Shown: positions 26,415 to 34,818 of the stretch, one piece after another
Numbering within the stretch: position 1 is the stretch's first letter
How the letters are laid out: each line of letters begins with the position of its first letter
Assembly: GCA_903829945.1 (NCBI GenBank)
Contig: CAIKRV010000001.1
Span: 1-64,000 of the forward strand
Source of the DNA: an uncultured bacterium
GTDB lineage: Bacteria; Bacteroidota; Bacteroidia; CAILMK01
Length of the DNA stretch: 64,000 nt
Direction of reading: 5' to 3'
The notes under the pieces: model-generated
Databases searched by the model: none
The model's input: only the letters and a program-made list of their open reading frames with translations
Told to the model about the DNA's origin: nothing
Position numbers and translations under genes: made by a program

Positions 26415-27950
26415 ATGAGTATTGAAAGAAGAGTACGAACAAGATTTGCGCCATCACCTACAGGTCCATTGCATTTGGGTGGCGTGCGAACAGCCTTATA
26501 TTGTTGGTTATTTGCAAAGAAAAATGGTGGGGATTTTTTATTACGTATCGAAGATACTGACCAAGAACGCTTTGTTCCTGGAGCGGAAGAATATATAATT
26601 GAATCTTTAAATTGGGCTGGATTACACTATGATGAAGGTCCTGGTGTTGGAGGTCCGCATGGTCCATATCGTCAATCTGAACGAAAGCCGATATATAGGA
26701 AATATGTAGACCAACTTTTAACAGCCGGTCATGCCTATTATGCATTCGATACCAAACAAGAATTGGATGATATGCGTGAAAGAATGACCAAGGCTGGCAT
26801 GGTTTCTCCAAAATATGACCATGTTACCAGAGAATATATGAAAAACTCCCTTACTTTATCTAAGGATGAAGTAGACGCTCGTTTGGCAGCCGGGGAACCT
26901 TATGTAGTTCGGATTAAAATTCCGCGTAATGAGGAAATTAGATTACATGATATTATTCGTGGTTGGGTTTCTGTCCGAAGTAATGAGTTGGATGACAAAG
27001 TTTTATTTAAATCAGATGGCATGCCAACTTATCACATGGCAAATGTAGTTGACGACTATCTAATGAATATCAGTCATGTAATTCGTGGTGAAGAATGGCT
27101 ACCCTCTGCTCCAACACATGTTTTATTGTATAAATATTTAGGCTGGGAAGACCAAATGCCACAATTTGCACATTTGCCATTGATTCTCAAGCCTGAAGGC
27201 AATGGAAAACTAAGCAAAAGAGATGGCGATCGTTTAGGATTTCCAGTATTTTCTTTAAATTGGACAGATCCTTTTTCCGGAGAAACAAGCAGTGGTTATC
27301 GTGAAGCCGGATATTTGCCCGATGCTTATATTAATATTTTGGTGATGCTAGGTTGGCATCCTACCGATAATAAAGAATTATTTACCAAGGATGAGCTTAT
27401 TGAAGCTTTCAGTTTAGAACGTGTAAGTAAAAGCGGAGCAAAATTTGATCCTGAAAAAGCAAAATGGTATAATCATCAATATTTAAAAATGACGGATAAT
27501 GCAATTTTAGCTGAAGCCTTTTTACCACAATTAAAAGATCAAGGAATAGAGATTAATCTGGAATATGTGCAAAATGTGTGCGGACTCATAAAGGAAAAAG
27601 CAACATTTATGAAGGATTTCTGGTCACTCTCCTCTTATTTTTTCAAAAAACCTGAACATTATGATGAAAAGGTCATTGAAAAAAAATGGGATGCTGAAGC
27701 AAGCTTATTTTTATCGGCATTAATAAATATATTTTCAACTTTAACAGATTTTAAATCTGAATCAGCTCATAAAGGTTTTGAAGAAGCGGCCGTATCACTC
27801 AATCTTAAATCTGGTAATTATATGCAATTATTTCGAGTGGTCGTGTCCGGGCAGGCTTCCGGTCCATCTATTTGGGATATGGTTGCTTTGATTGGTAAAG
27901 ATGAAATAGTTAATCGATTGCAATTGGCAATGCAACTTTATGGCAAGTAG
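26415..27950 (+). CDS. gltX: Glutamate--tRNA ligase
   Basis: 511 residues, class I aminoacyl-tRNA synthetase. The HIGH equivalent is PTGPLHLGG near residue 16 and the KMSKS equivalent is KLSKRDGDR. RFAPSPTGPLHLG, RIEDTDQERF and YRQSERK are typical of bacterial GluRS. An insert around residues 275-295 (NWTDPFSGETSSGY) is typical of Bacteroidota. It loads glutamate on tRNA(Glu), and possibly on tRNA(Gln), for transamidation. Confidence 0.96.
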   Translation: MSIERRVRTRFAPSPTGPLHLGGVRTALYCWLFAKKNGGDFLLRIEDTDQERFVPGAEEYIIESLNWAGLHYDEGPGVGGPHGPYRQSERKPIYRKYVDQLLTAGHAYYAFDTKQELDDMRERMTKAGMVSPKYDHVTREYMKNSLTLSKDEVDARLAAGEPYVVRIKIPRNEEIRLHDIIRGWVSVRSNELDDKVLFKSDGMPTYHMANVVDDYLMNISHVIRGEEWLPSAPTHVLLYKYLGWEDQMPQFAHLPLILKPEGNGKLSKRDGDRLGFPVFSLNWTDPFSGETSSGYREAGYLPDAYINILVMLGWHPTDNKELFTKDELIEAFSLERVSKSGAKFDPEKAKWYNHQYLKMTDNAILAEAFLPQLKDQGIEINLEYVQNVCGLIKEKATFMKDFWSLSSYFFKKPEHYDEKVIEKKWDAEASLFLSALINIFSTLTDFKSESAHKGFEEAAVSLNLKSGNYMQLFRVVVSGQASGPSIWDMVALIGKDEIVNRLQLAMQLYGK

Positions 27951-27994
27951 GATTTTAGGAACCAAAGTTGTTTTTATTTTGTAAACTTGATGTA

Positions 27995-28366
27995 ATGAAA
28001 AAATATTTTGCCATATTTTGTCTTTTTTGTTATCTGCTTTCAACAGCAGGATTGGCAGTATCTTTACATTTCTGCATGGGAAACTTAGAAAAGGTTGCTT
28101 TTTTCAAAGGCAATGATTCTTGTGCATGCCAGAAAAAAAATAATTGTTGCAAAGACCTTGTCAAATATTTTAAATATTACGAAGCACATAAAAATGTAAA
28201 TTCCACCAATGCCAATGATGTTTTAGTGCATGATTTTGTTTGTAATAACTTTTTTAACTCAAACAATATTGCAAATGCTCAATGGTATAATATGTCCATG
28301 GAAGCAAATGCTCCTCCCGGTAATTCATCACCCATATTTCTTGAAAATTGTAGTTTCAGGATTTAA
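27995..28366 (+). CDS. HYC_CC_PP family protein
   Basis: 123 residues from the ATG at 27995; an earlier frame start at 27968 adds only a short non-signal stretch. A signal peptide (MKKYFAIFCLFCYLLSTAGLAVS) precedes three features that name the family: HFCMG, NNCC and APPG. This Bacteroidota family is typically found with metal transporters and HMA proteins. Here it heads a cluster with two HMA-domain proteins and a TonB receptor, so a role in periplasmic metal (probably copper) handling is likely but not shown. Confidence 0.75.
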   Translation: MKKYFAIFCLFCYLLSTAGLAVSLHFCMGNLEKVAFFKGNDSCACQKKNNCCKDLVKYFKYYEAHKNVNSTNANDVLVHDFVCNNFFNSNNIANAQWYNMSMEANAPPGNSSPIFLENCSFRI

Positions 28367-28483
28367 TCTTTTAATTTTCTCCGGCATCATTTTTTTCTGA
28401 TGCATCTTTATTTTTTAAGACATTCTTCAATAAATGGAGTGAAGTTTTAACCTTATTTATTTTATTATTTTAAAATTTTATTT

Positions 28484-28699
28484 ATGGAAACTAAGTACTT
28501 TATTAATGGTATGCATTGTAATGCATGCAAGGAAAATGTATCATCTGCGCTTAAATCTGTAGCAGGTGTAGTAGAAACAAATGTAGATCTGGAACATGGA
28601 GAGGCATCCATAAAAATGGAAAGTCCTATAGCTATTGAAGTCTTTCAAAAAGCATTGCGTATGCGAGGCGCCTATACTATAACACCGAAAAATGAATAA
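28484..28699 (+). CDS. CopZ-like heavy-metal-associated (HMA) domain protein
   Basis: 71 residues, one complete HMA fold, cytoplasmic (no signal). The metal site is GMHCNAC (C12, C15) after the first strand. Such proteins carry Cu(I), or other soft metals, to ATPases or sensors. Its stop overlaps the next start as TAATG, so it is coupled to the TonB receptor. No copper ATPase lies next to it. Confidence 0.88.
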   Translation: METKYFINGMHCNACKENVSSALKSVAGVVETNVDLEHGEASIKMESPIAIEVFQKALRMRGAYTITPKNE

Positions 28700-30939
28700 T
28701 GAAAGTCGCCTTAAAAATACTCACACACATTATATTTTTATGTAGTATAAGCCTACTCAAAGCACAACATATTCAAGGTTTTGTTTTTGATAAAGACACC
28801 AGTAAGTTCAAGCAAGCTTTGGTAGGAGCAACTCTTAAATGGATGAACCAGAAAAAAGGAGCAATTAGTGACGAACGAGGTTATTTTCATTTGGATTTAC
28901 CGGATACAAGTAGGCAACATCGATTGGTCATTAGCTATTTAGGTTATGGTACAGATACTATTTTAATTACGACTCAGCGAAATATTGAAATATATTTAAG
29001 CCAAGGAATTATAACTAAATCTGTACTCGTAGAAGTGGAACGTAAGGCAAGTTACTTTTCAAAATTAACACTCGGACAAACTGAAATAATTGGGTCGAAA
29101 GAATTATTGCGTGCCGCATGTTGCAATTTGTCTGAAAGCTTTGAAACAAATCCTTCTGTGGATGTAAACTTCGCTGATGCATTGACAGGTGCAAAACAAA
29201 TAAGGATGCTTGGATTGGAAGGTGTTTATACTCAAATTATGAAAGAAAATATTCCTGCGTTTCGTGGTTTGGCAAATACTTTTGGATTATCTTATTTGCC
29301 GGGAACTTGGATTGAAAGTATTCAATTGACGAAGGGTGCGGGCTCGGTCATAAACGGCTATGAAAGTATGGCTGGACAAATAAATGTCGAATTAAAAAAG
29401 CCTTTAAATAGCGAACCTGTTTTAATAAATTATTATGCCGACCAAATGTTGAGAAATGAATTAAATATCACTCTCAGTAGAAAGTTAAATGAACATTTTG
29501 GTACAGCACTTTTACTGCATGGCGATCAAAATTTATTAAAATCTGATCGAAATAATGATGGTTTCTTGGATCAACCTTTATCCAAGCAATTGAGCTTTTT
29601 AAATCGTTGGGAATATTTCGACGAAGAAAAAATAGAGGTGCAATTTGGAATCTCAGGTTTAATGCAAAATAAAATTGGCGGACAAGTTAATTTTAATCCG
29701 GAAACTGATTATTTAAGTCATACCATTTATGGTTTAGGAATTAATACCAATCGTTGGGAAACCTATGGGAAATTTGGTTTATTATTCCCAGAAAAGCCAT
29801 ATAAAAGTATCGGCCTTATTTTAAATGCAGTAAATCATCAACAAAACAACTATTTTGGGACAAGTACTTATGATGGCCATGAACAAAGTTTTTATTCTAA
29901 TTTAATTTATCAATCTATCATTAAGAATACGGATCATAAATTCAAGCTTGGCGGGGGTATTTTGCTAAATCAATCAAATGAAAAAATTCATATAAGCGGA
30001 TTAGATTCTGCACCAAATATGAAAGAAATTGTCCCGGGTATCTTTGGTGAATATAATTATACTCATTTAGAAAAGTATGCTGCTACTTTAGGACTACGAT
30101 TGGATAATCATAATTTATACGGATGGATGCTTACTCCAAGGATTCATACTAAATACAATTTAAGTAAAAATACTATTTTGAGGGCTTCCGCCGGCAAAGG
30201 ATATAGAACACCTTATCTTTTTGCAGAGAATACTACACTATGGTCGAGTTCACGAAAATTGTTTTTTGAGGATAAGGTACAGCAGGAAATCAGTTGGAAT
30301 TATGGTGCCAGCTTACAACATGATTTTAAAATTTCCGGGAAAGATGCTTCTTTTCAATTAGATTATTATCGAACAATTTTTCAAAAGCAAATAATATTGG
30401 ATTTAGAACAGAATCCGCATGAAATTCATATTTATCAGTTAAAGGGAATTTCATTTGCCAATAGCTTTCAGGCTGAAATTAATTATGCAATTTTTAAAAA
30501 TTTATCCCTTCGTAGCGCCTATAAAAACTATGATGTTCGTATGGATTATAAGGGGGATATTTTGCCTAAAGCTTTTATTCCCAAACAAAGATTTTTAACA
30601 ACCGTGTCCTATAATACCAAATATAAAAAATATATTTTCGACGCTACAGCATTATGGTATGGTATGGCTAGAATTCCGAGTACTGAATTAAATCCAGTTC
30701 AATATCAAATATCCAATCAATCTCCTGCCTATTGGTTGTTTCATTTTCAAGCTACTCGGAATTTCAAAAAAATATCAATTTATATTGGCAGTGAGAATTT
30801 ATTTGATTTTAGGCAATTGCATCCAATTCTTGCCTCAGAAGCACCCTTTGGTCCATATTTTGATGCTTCCATGATATGGGGGCCGGTAGATGGCAGAAGG
30901 ATATATTTTGGCCTACGTTGGAAAATTGGGGAACTATAA
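28699..30939 (+). CDS. TonB-dependent outer-membrane receptor, metal-associated
   Basis: 746 residues. Signal peptide (1-23), a carboxypeptidase-regulatory-like domain (about 24-105; GFVFDKDTSKFKQALVGATLKW), a plug (about 110-240; NPSVDVNFADALTGAKQIRMLGLEG, TKGAGSVINGYESMAGQINVELKKP) and a 22-strand barrel to the C-terminal FGLRWKIGEL. It imports a ligand across the outer membrane using TonB energy. Position between two HMA proteins and behind HYC_CC_PP suggests copper or another metal complex. A CC pair (RAACCNLSE) near residue 147 may matter for ligand or folding. Confidence 0.9.
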   Translation: MKVALKILTHIIFLCSISLLKAQHIQGFVFDKDTSKFKQALVGATLKWMNQKKGAISDERGYFHLDLPDTSRQHRLVISYLGYGTDTILITTQRNIEIYLSQGIITKSVLVEVERKASYFSKLTLGQTEIIGSKELLRAACCNLSESFETNPSVDVNFADALTGAKQIRMLGLEGVYTQIMKENIPAFRGLANTFGLSYLPGTWIESIQLTKGAGSVINGYESMAGQINVELKKPLNSEPVLINYYADQMLRNELNITLSRKLNEHFGTALLLHGDQNLLKSDRNNDGFLDQPLSKQLSFLNRWEYFDEEKIEVQFGISGLMQNKIGGQVNFNPETDYLSHTIYGLGINTNRWETYGKFGLLFPEKPYKSIGLILNAVNHQQNNYFGTSTYDGHEQSFYSNLIYQSIIKNTDHKFKLGGGILLNQSNEKIHISGLDSAPNMKEIVPGIFGEYNYTHLEKYAATLGLRLDNHNLYGWMLTPRIHTKYNLSKNTILRASAGKGYRTPYLFAENTTLWSSSRKLFFEDKVQQEISWNYGASLQHDFKISGKDASFQLDYYRTIFQKQIILDLEQNPHEIHIYQLKGISFANSFQAEINYAIFKNLSLRSAYKNYDVRMDYKGDILPKAFIPKQRFLTTVSYNTKYKKYIFDATALWYGMARIPSTELNPVQYQISNQSPAYWLFHFQATRNFKKISIYIGSENLFDFRQLHPILASEAPFGPYFDASMIWGPVDGRRIYFGLRWKIGEL

Positions 30940-30949
30940 AAACACAATT

Positions 30950-31279
30950 ATGAAAGAAATTAAAATGTTAACAATCATAATGTTAATTTGTTTTTCTGCT
31001 CAGGCTGGAGGCAACAAAACAGATACAGTCTATATAAAAACTTCCGCCATTTGTACAGAATGTAAGGAACGAATTGAGGGGGCTTTAGCATATGAAAAAG
31101 GAGTTATTAGTGCAGATTTAACCGTAAGTACAGCTATGGTAAAGGTTGTTTATAAAGTAGAAAAGACTAATCCGGAGGAAATCAGAAAGGCAATTGCAGA
31201 AATTGGTTATGATGCTGATAATGTGAAAGCTAACTCAAAGTCTTATGATAAATTACCTAAATGTTGTAAAAAAGAATAA
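30950..31279 (+). CDS. Exported HMA-domain protein
   Basis: 109 residues from the ATG at 30950, 10 bp after the receptor stop; the longer frame starting at 30890 lies inside the receptor gene and lacks a signal. A signal peptide (MLTIIMLICFSAQAG region) precedes an HMA fold with a CTEC site (C35, C38) and a C-terminal KCCKKE that adds a cysteine pair. It probably carries metal in the periplasm, pairing with the receptor. Confidence 0.85.
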   Translation: MKEIKMLTIIMLICFSAQAGGNKTDTVYIKTSAICTECKERIEGALAYEKGVISADLTVSTAMVKVVYKVEKTNPEEIRKAIAEIGYDADNVKANSKSYDKLPKCCKKE

Positions 31280-31329
31280 AACGGTACCTACTTTGATGAA
31301 AAGGGCTTAATTTCTATGCCAACAATTCA

Positions 31330-31337
31330 TATCTTTG
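31330..31337 (+). promoter_or_regulatory. -7 element (TATCTTTG) of the FKBP operon
   Basis: Exact TAnnTTTG match 16 bases before the ATG at 31354. Confidence 0.55.
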
Positions 31338-31353
31338 CAGCAAATTTTTAAAA

Positions 31354-32292
31354 ATGAGATACCTTTTATTGTCAATTTGTGCACTAAGCATCGCAGTGCT
31401 CTCTTCATGTAAACATGGTGGATATACCACTACTAAATCAGGCTTACAGTATATCATCCATTCCAGTAAAGGCGGCAGAAAGCCGAAGGAAGGTGATTAC
31501 ATGAAAGTTTATTATCAAATCCGTACAGACAAAGATTCTATTTTAGAAGATACTCGTGATCCAAAAAGCCCATATGCCGGCAAACCTGTAAATATTCCAT
31601 ACAGTAAACCTAAAAGTTTGGTGGATTTAATGGAAGGTTTTGGTATGTTGGGTGAAGGTGATAGTGCTACTTTTAGACTAAATAGTGATTCTATTTACAA
31701 ACAACCTCAACAAAGACCGCCATTTATTAAACCTGGTGAGTATATGAAATTTGTTGTGAAGTTGGTAAAACTTGCTACTGAAGATGAAGTGAAAAAGGAC
31801 GAAATGGCAAGACGCGAAGAATTTATTAAGAAGATGAAGGAAGAACAAGCCAAACAATTGGTGATTGATGATAAATTATTGCAAGATTTCTTTACCAAGA
31901 ATAATTTACATCCTCAAAAAACGGAAAGCGGATTGTACTATACTATCGAGACTCCTGGCAAAGGTGATAATATTGCGGATGGAGATTCTGCCGTAGTAAA
32001 CTATGCCGGTAGATTTTTAGATGGCAAGCTTTTTGATACTAATATGGATGATGTGATTAAAAAAGAAAAATACGATAGAGGCGGACCGGCAAAACCATTT
32101 ACTGTACCTGTAGGTGCTCACCAAGTAATTCCAGGTTGGGATGAAGGTTTAAAACTTTTCAAAAAAGGTGCTAAGGGTAAGTTGTATATTCCATCTGTAC
32201 TGGCCTATGGTAAACAACAAAACCAAATGATACCTGCCAATTCTTGCTTAGTATTTGATGTGAATATTATCGACGTTAAACGCAGCAAATAA
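31354..32292 (+). CDS. Double-domain FKBP-type peptidyl-prolyl isomerase, lipoprotein (copy 1)
   Basis: 312 residues. The signal ends in a lipobox (VLSSC), so it is a lipoprotein. Two FKBP domains: a degenerate one (about 28-140; GLQYIIH, EGDSATFRL) and a second (about 190-312) with the active-site pattern VNYAGRFLDGKLFD ... QVIPGWDEGLKLF ... VLAYGK. The second domain carries a 10-12-residue Lys/Asp-rich insert after FDTNM that canonical FKBPs lack. A charged coiled-coil linker joins them. It is the first of three tandem copies; the next starts 1 bp after the stop. Confidence 0.88.
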   Translation: MRYLLLSICALSIAVLSSCKHGGYTTTKSGLQYIIHSSKGGRKPKEGDYMKVYYQIRTDKDSILEDTRDPKSPYAGKPVNIPYSKPKSLVDLMEGFGMLGEGDSATFRLNSDSIYKQPQQRPPFIKPGEYMKFVVKLVKLATEDEVKKDEMARREEFIKKMKEEQAKQLVIDDKLLQDFFTKNNLHPQKTESGLYYTIETPGKGDNIADGDSAVVNYAGRFLDGKLFDTNMDDVIKKEKYDRGGPAKPFTVPVGAHQVIPGWDEGLKLFKKGAKGKLYIPSVLAYGKQQNQMIPANSCLVFDVNIIDVKRSK

Positions 32293-32293
32293 A

Positions 32294-33259
32294 TTGAAAT
32301 TACTTACCGTTTTTATTTTTAGTTTTTGTGTGCTCAATACATGGGCTCAACAACCTGGTGCATCTACACAAAAGCATGGCCGCGATGAAAACTACGTTAA
32401 AACAGCCTCCGGATTGGAATATAAAGTCCATGTGGCTAAAAATAAACGTAGGCCGCATGAAGGTGAGTTTTTGAGCATCAATTATACCATCCGAAACGAA
32501 CGTGATTCCATTTTGGAAAATAGTTCGGTAACTAAAAATAATAGCGTTGGAAAACCGGTTCCTGTACCTTTTTCTAGAAATAAATCTATCCCCGGTATGT
32601 TTGAAATCTTTTCCATGTTAGGAGAAGGTGATAGTGCAACTTTCCGTGTAGTAGCTGATTCCTTATATAAAAAACAAGCACGTCCGGCCTATATTCATCA
32701 AGGTGAATATTTGAAGTTTTCATTCCGAATTGTGAAAGTAATGAATAAGGATGAATTGACAGCACAAATGGATGTAGAGCATGCCGAACTAATGAAAAAA
32801 TTAGAAAAAGTCCGTGCTGAACAAGCTGTAAAAGATGAATCAGTATTTAAAGACTATTTTGCTAAAAATAAACTTCATCCTAAGCAAGCAGGCGGTGGAA
32901 TATATTATGAAATAAATCAGCCGGGTAAAGGTCCGGATATTAAAGCAGGAGATACCGTATTGGTGTATTATGCCGGTATGCTGCTCGATGGAAAATATTT
33001 CGATTCTAATATGGAGGATGTTATTCAAAAAAATAATATTGAACGTCCCGGCCCATATCCTCCATTCAGAGTGGTGGTAGGTCAACACCGAGTTATTGAA
33101 GGATGGGATGAAGGTTTAAAATTATTTAAACAAGGCGGATCAGGCAAACTATATATCCCATCTTATATGGCATATGGAGCAAAAGGATTTCCTCCAACTA
33201 TTCCGGTCGATGCAAATTTAATTTTCACTATAAAAATTCTTGACGTAAAAAGTAAATAA
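32294..33259 (+). CDS. Double-domain FKBP-type peptidyl-prolyl isomerase (copy 2)
   Basis: 321 residues from a TTG start; a signal peptide (MKLLTVFIFSFCVLNTWAQ) without lipobox suggests a soluble periplasmic form. Same layout as copy 1: a degenerate first FKBP domain, a charged linker (about 155-185) and a second domain with YYAGMLLDGKYFDSNM, QHRVIEGWDEGLKLF and YMAYGAKG. It shares the insert after FDSNM with copy 1, so copies 1 and 2 are closest. Start 1 bp after copy 1. Confidence 0.85.
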   Translation: MKLLTVFIFSFCVLNTWAQQPGASTQKHGRDENYVKTASGLEYKVHVAKNKRRPHEGEFLSINYTIRNERDSILENSSVTKNNSVGKPVPVPFSRNKSIPGMFEIFSMLGEGDSATFRVVADSLYKKQARPAYIHQGEYLKFSFRIVKVMNKDELTAQMDVEHAELMKKLEKVRAEQAVKDESVFKDYFAKNKLHPKQAGGGIYYEINQPGKGPDIKAGDTVLVYYAGMLLDGKYFDSNMEDVIQKNNIERPGPYPPFRVVVGQHRVIEGWDEGLKLFKQGGSGKLYIPSYMAYGAKGFPPTIPVDANLIFTIKILDVKSK

Positions 33260-33264
33260 CAAAA

Positions 33265-34182
33265 ATGAGATACACTTTAACTTTAATTCTTGCTTTGTGC
33301 ACGCTACAATTGTCTGCACAAAAACCCGGCACTAAACCGGCAATGCGTGCAGCAGGAGCTGCCAAACCGGCGGCTAAAAACGCTACTCAAAAAAGTGGCT
33401 ATACCGAAAGCAATATCACTACTCCTTCAGGAATGCAAATTCACTTATTTAATGCCGGAAAAGGGCCCGGTCCTAAGCCAGGTGATTTTATGTCATTTCA
33501 TCTAATTATCAGGACGGGAAGTGATTCAATTTTAATGAGTACTTACAGCCAAAATTCTCCGAATAAAGGCAAGCCTATGGAAATTCAATACACACAATCT
33601 GTTTCAATTATGGATTTAATGGAAGCTTTCCAACGTCTTAGCCCAGGTGATAGTGCTGCTATTAAAGTGCCTTCTGATTCAATTTTTAAAGGCAATCTTG
33701 CAGCACAACGTCCTCCTTTTTTTCCACAAGGTTCATTTATGAAATACTATATCAAAATGGTAAGTATCAGTAATGCAGCTGAACGTGAAAAGGGTGAAAG
33801 GGACGCTATTGCTAAATTTGTGAAAGACAGCAATCTGAAAGTAACTGTTACTGCTTCAGGTTTAAATTATGTGATATTACGTCCAGGTACAGGCGACCAA
33901 GCAAAGCCTGGAGATGAGGTTGTAGTTCATTATGCAGGAAGATTATTTAATGGAAAACAATTTGATGCTTCATATAGCCGTGGAGAGCCCTTTACTTTTA
34001 AATTAGGTGCGGGTCAAGTTATAAAAGGCTGGGATGAAGGCGTAGCCTTATTAAAGGTTGGTGAAAAAATTAAATTAATTATTCCATCAGGAATGGCATA
34101 TGGTGCGCAAGGCGCAGGTGCTGATATTCCACCTAATTCACCATTGGTTTTTGATGTTGAATTAATAAGTATAAAGAAATAA
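33265..34182 (+). CDS. Double-domain FKBP-type peptidyl-prolyl isomerase (copy 3)
   Basis: 305 residues. Signal peptide (MRYTLTLILALCTLQLSAQ), an Ala/Lys/Pro-rich stretch (about 20-45), a degenerate FKBP domain and a canonical second domain (VVHYAGRLFNGKQFDASYSRGEPFTF, QVIKGWDEGVALL, GMAYGAQGAG). It lacks the insert seen in copies 1 and 2, so the second domain here is the most standard of the three. It is 5 bp after copy 2 and is followed by a terminator. Confidence 0.88.
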   Translation: MRYTLTLILALCTLQLSAQKPGTKPAMRAAGAAKPAAKNATQKSGYTESNITTPSGMQIHLFNAGKGPGPKPGDFMSFHLIIRTGSDSILMSTYSQNSPNKGKPMEIQYTQSVSIMDLMEAFQRLSPGDSAAIKVPSDSIFKGNLAAQRPPFFPQGSFMKYYIKMVSISNAAEREKGERDAIAKFVKDSNLKVTVTASGLNYVILRPGTGDQAKPGDEVVVHYAGRLFNGKQFDASYSRGEPFTFKLGAGQVIKGWDEGVALLKVGEKIKLIIPSGMAYGAQGAGADIPPNSPLVFDVELISIKK

Positions 34183-34201
34183 ATTTCAATATAAATTTAG
34201 A

Positions 34202-34235
34202 AAGGCTTCACATTAATTTTGTGAGGCCTTTTTTT
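34202..34235 (+). terminator. Intrinsic terminator of the FKBP operon
   Basis: Stem AAGGCTTCACA / TGTGAGGCCTT (one T-G wobble), then a T-run. Confidence 0.85.
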
Positions 34236-34256
34236 ATTTATAATAAGTCAAAGTTT

Positions 34257-34264
34257 TAGATTTG
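34257..34264 (+). promoter_or_regulatory. -7 element (TAGATTTG), four bases before the ATG at 34269
   Basis: Exact TAnnTTTG match followed by CAAT and the ATG; predicts a leaderless transcript. Confidence 0.6.
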
Positions 34265-34268
34265 CAAT

Positions 34269-34565
34269 ATGATAAGAATTGTCAAAATGCATTTTCACCC
34301 TGAAAAGTCTGAGGATTTTTTAGAATTATTTGATGAGGTATTTCCTAAAATTAGCAAATTCCCCGGCTGTACCAAGTTAGAATTGCTTAGAGACCTTAAA
34401 GATCCGGCTATCTTTTTTACTTATAGCTTTTGGGACCGGCCGGAATCATTGGAATTGTATAGAAATTCAGAACTTTTTAAAAGTACATGGGCACGAACTA
34501 AAGTTTTATTTGCTCATAAAGCCCAAGCATGGAGCGTAAATAAGTTGGATAAATATACAAGTTGA
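34269..34565 (+). CDS. Antibiotic biosynthesis monooxygenase (ABM) family protein
   Basis: 98 residues, one ferredoxin-like ABM domain: IVKMHFHPEKSEDFLELFDEV, PGCTKLELLRD, FFTYSFWDRPESLELYRNSELF. The pattern Phe-x-x-Y-S-x-W-D and ELY/SELFK is typical. Members range from quinol monooxygenases to heme-degrading proteins and small dimeric proteins of no known activity, so the reaction is open. Predicted leaderless. Confidence 0.82.
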   Translation: MIRIVKMHFHPEKSEDFLELFDEVFPKISKFPGCTKLELLRDLKDPAIFFTYSFWDRPESLELYRNSELFKSTWARTKVLFAHKAQAWSVNKLDKYTS

Positions 34566-34610
34566 GCCATAGTTTTTTTTACCAAACATACTTGCATTAA
34601 TAAAATAAGT

Positions 34611-34618
34611 TAAATTTG
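34611..34618 (+). promoter_or_regulatory. -7 element (TAAATTTG) for the Lys-rich mini-protein
   Basis: Exact TAnnTTTG match 21 bases before the ATG at 34640. Confidence 0.5.
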
Positions 34619-34639
34619 AAATATTAAATTTTTAATACC

Positions 34640-34738
34640 ATGAGTAAAGGACAAGACAAAAAAAAGGAAGACAAGAAAAAACCACTTAAAACCCCGAAAG
34701 AAAAGAAACAAGCTAAGCAAGCTAAAAAAGGCAAATAG
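34640..34738 (+). CDS. 32-aa lysine-rich mini-protein
   Basis: Begins MSKGQDKKKEDKKKPLKTPK and ends QAKKGK; almost half its residues are lysine and there are no hydrophobic core residues. It has its own -7 element and a strong terminator, so it is a real single-gene unit although very short. Short Lys-rich proteins starting MSKG.DKK are, as I recall, common in Bacteroidota but unnamed. It probably binds nucleic acid or ribosomes through charge; no function is established. Confidence 0.6.
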   Translation: MSKGQDKKKEDKKKPLKTPKEKKQAKQAKKGK

Positions 34739-34784
34739 TTTACTTCTTTCCTTAGTTCCGTGTATTTGGCGGCACTATATAAAT

Positions 34785-34811
34785 AAGGCAGTAATGACAC
34801 TGCCTTTTTTT
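34785..34811 (+). terminator. Intrinsic terminator after the Lys-rich mini-protein
   Basis: Perfect eight-base stem AAGGCAGT / ACTGCCTT, loop AATGAC, then a T-run. Confidence 0.85.
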
Positions 34812-34818
34812 GTGAGGA

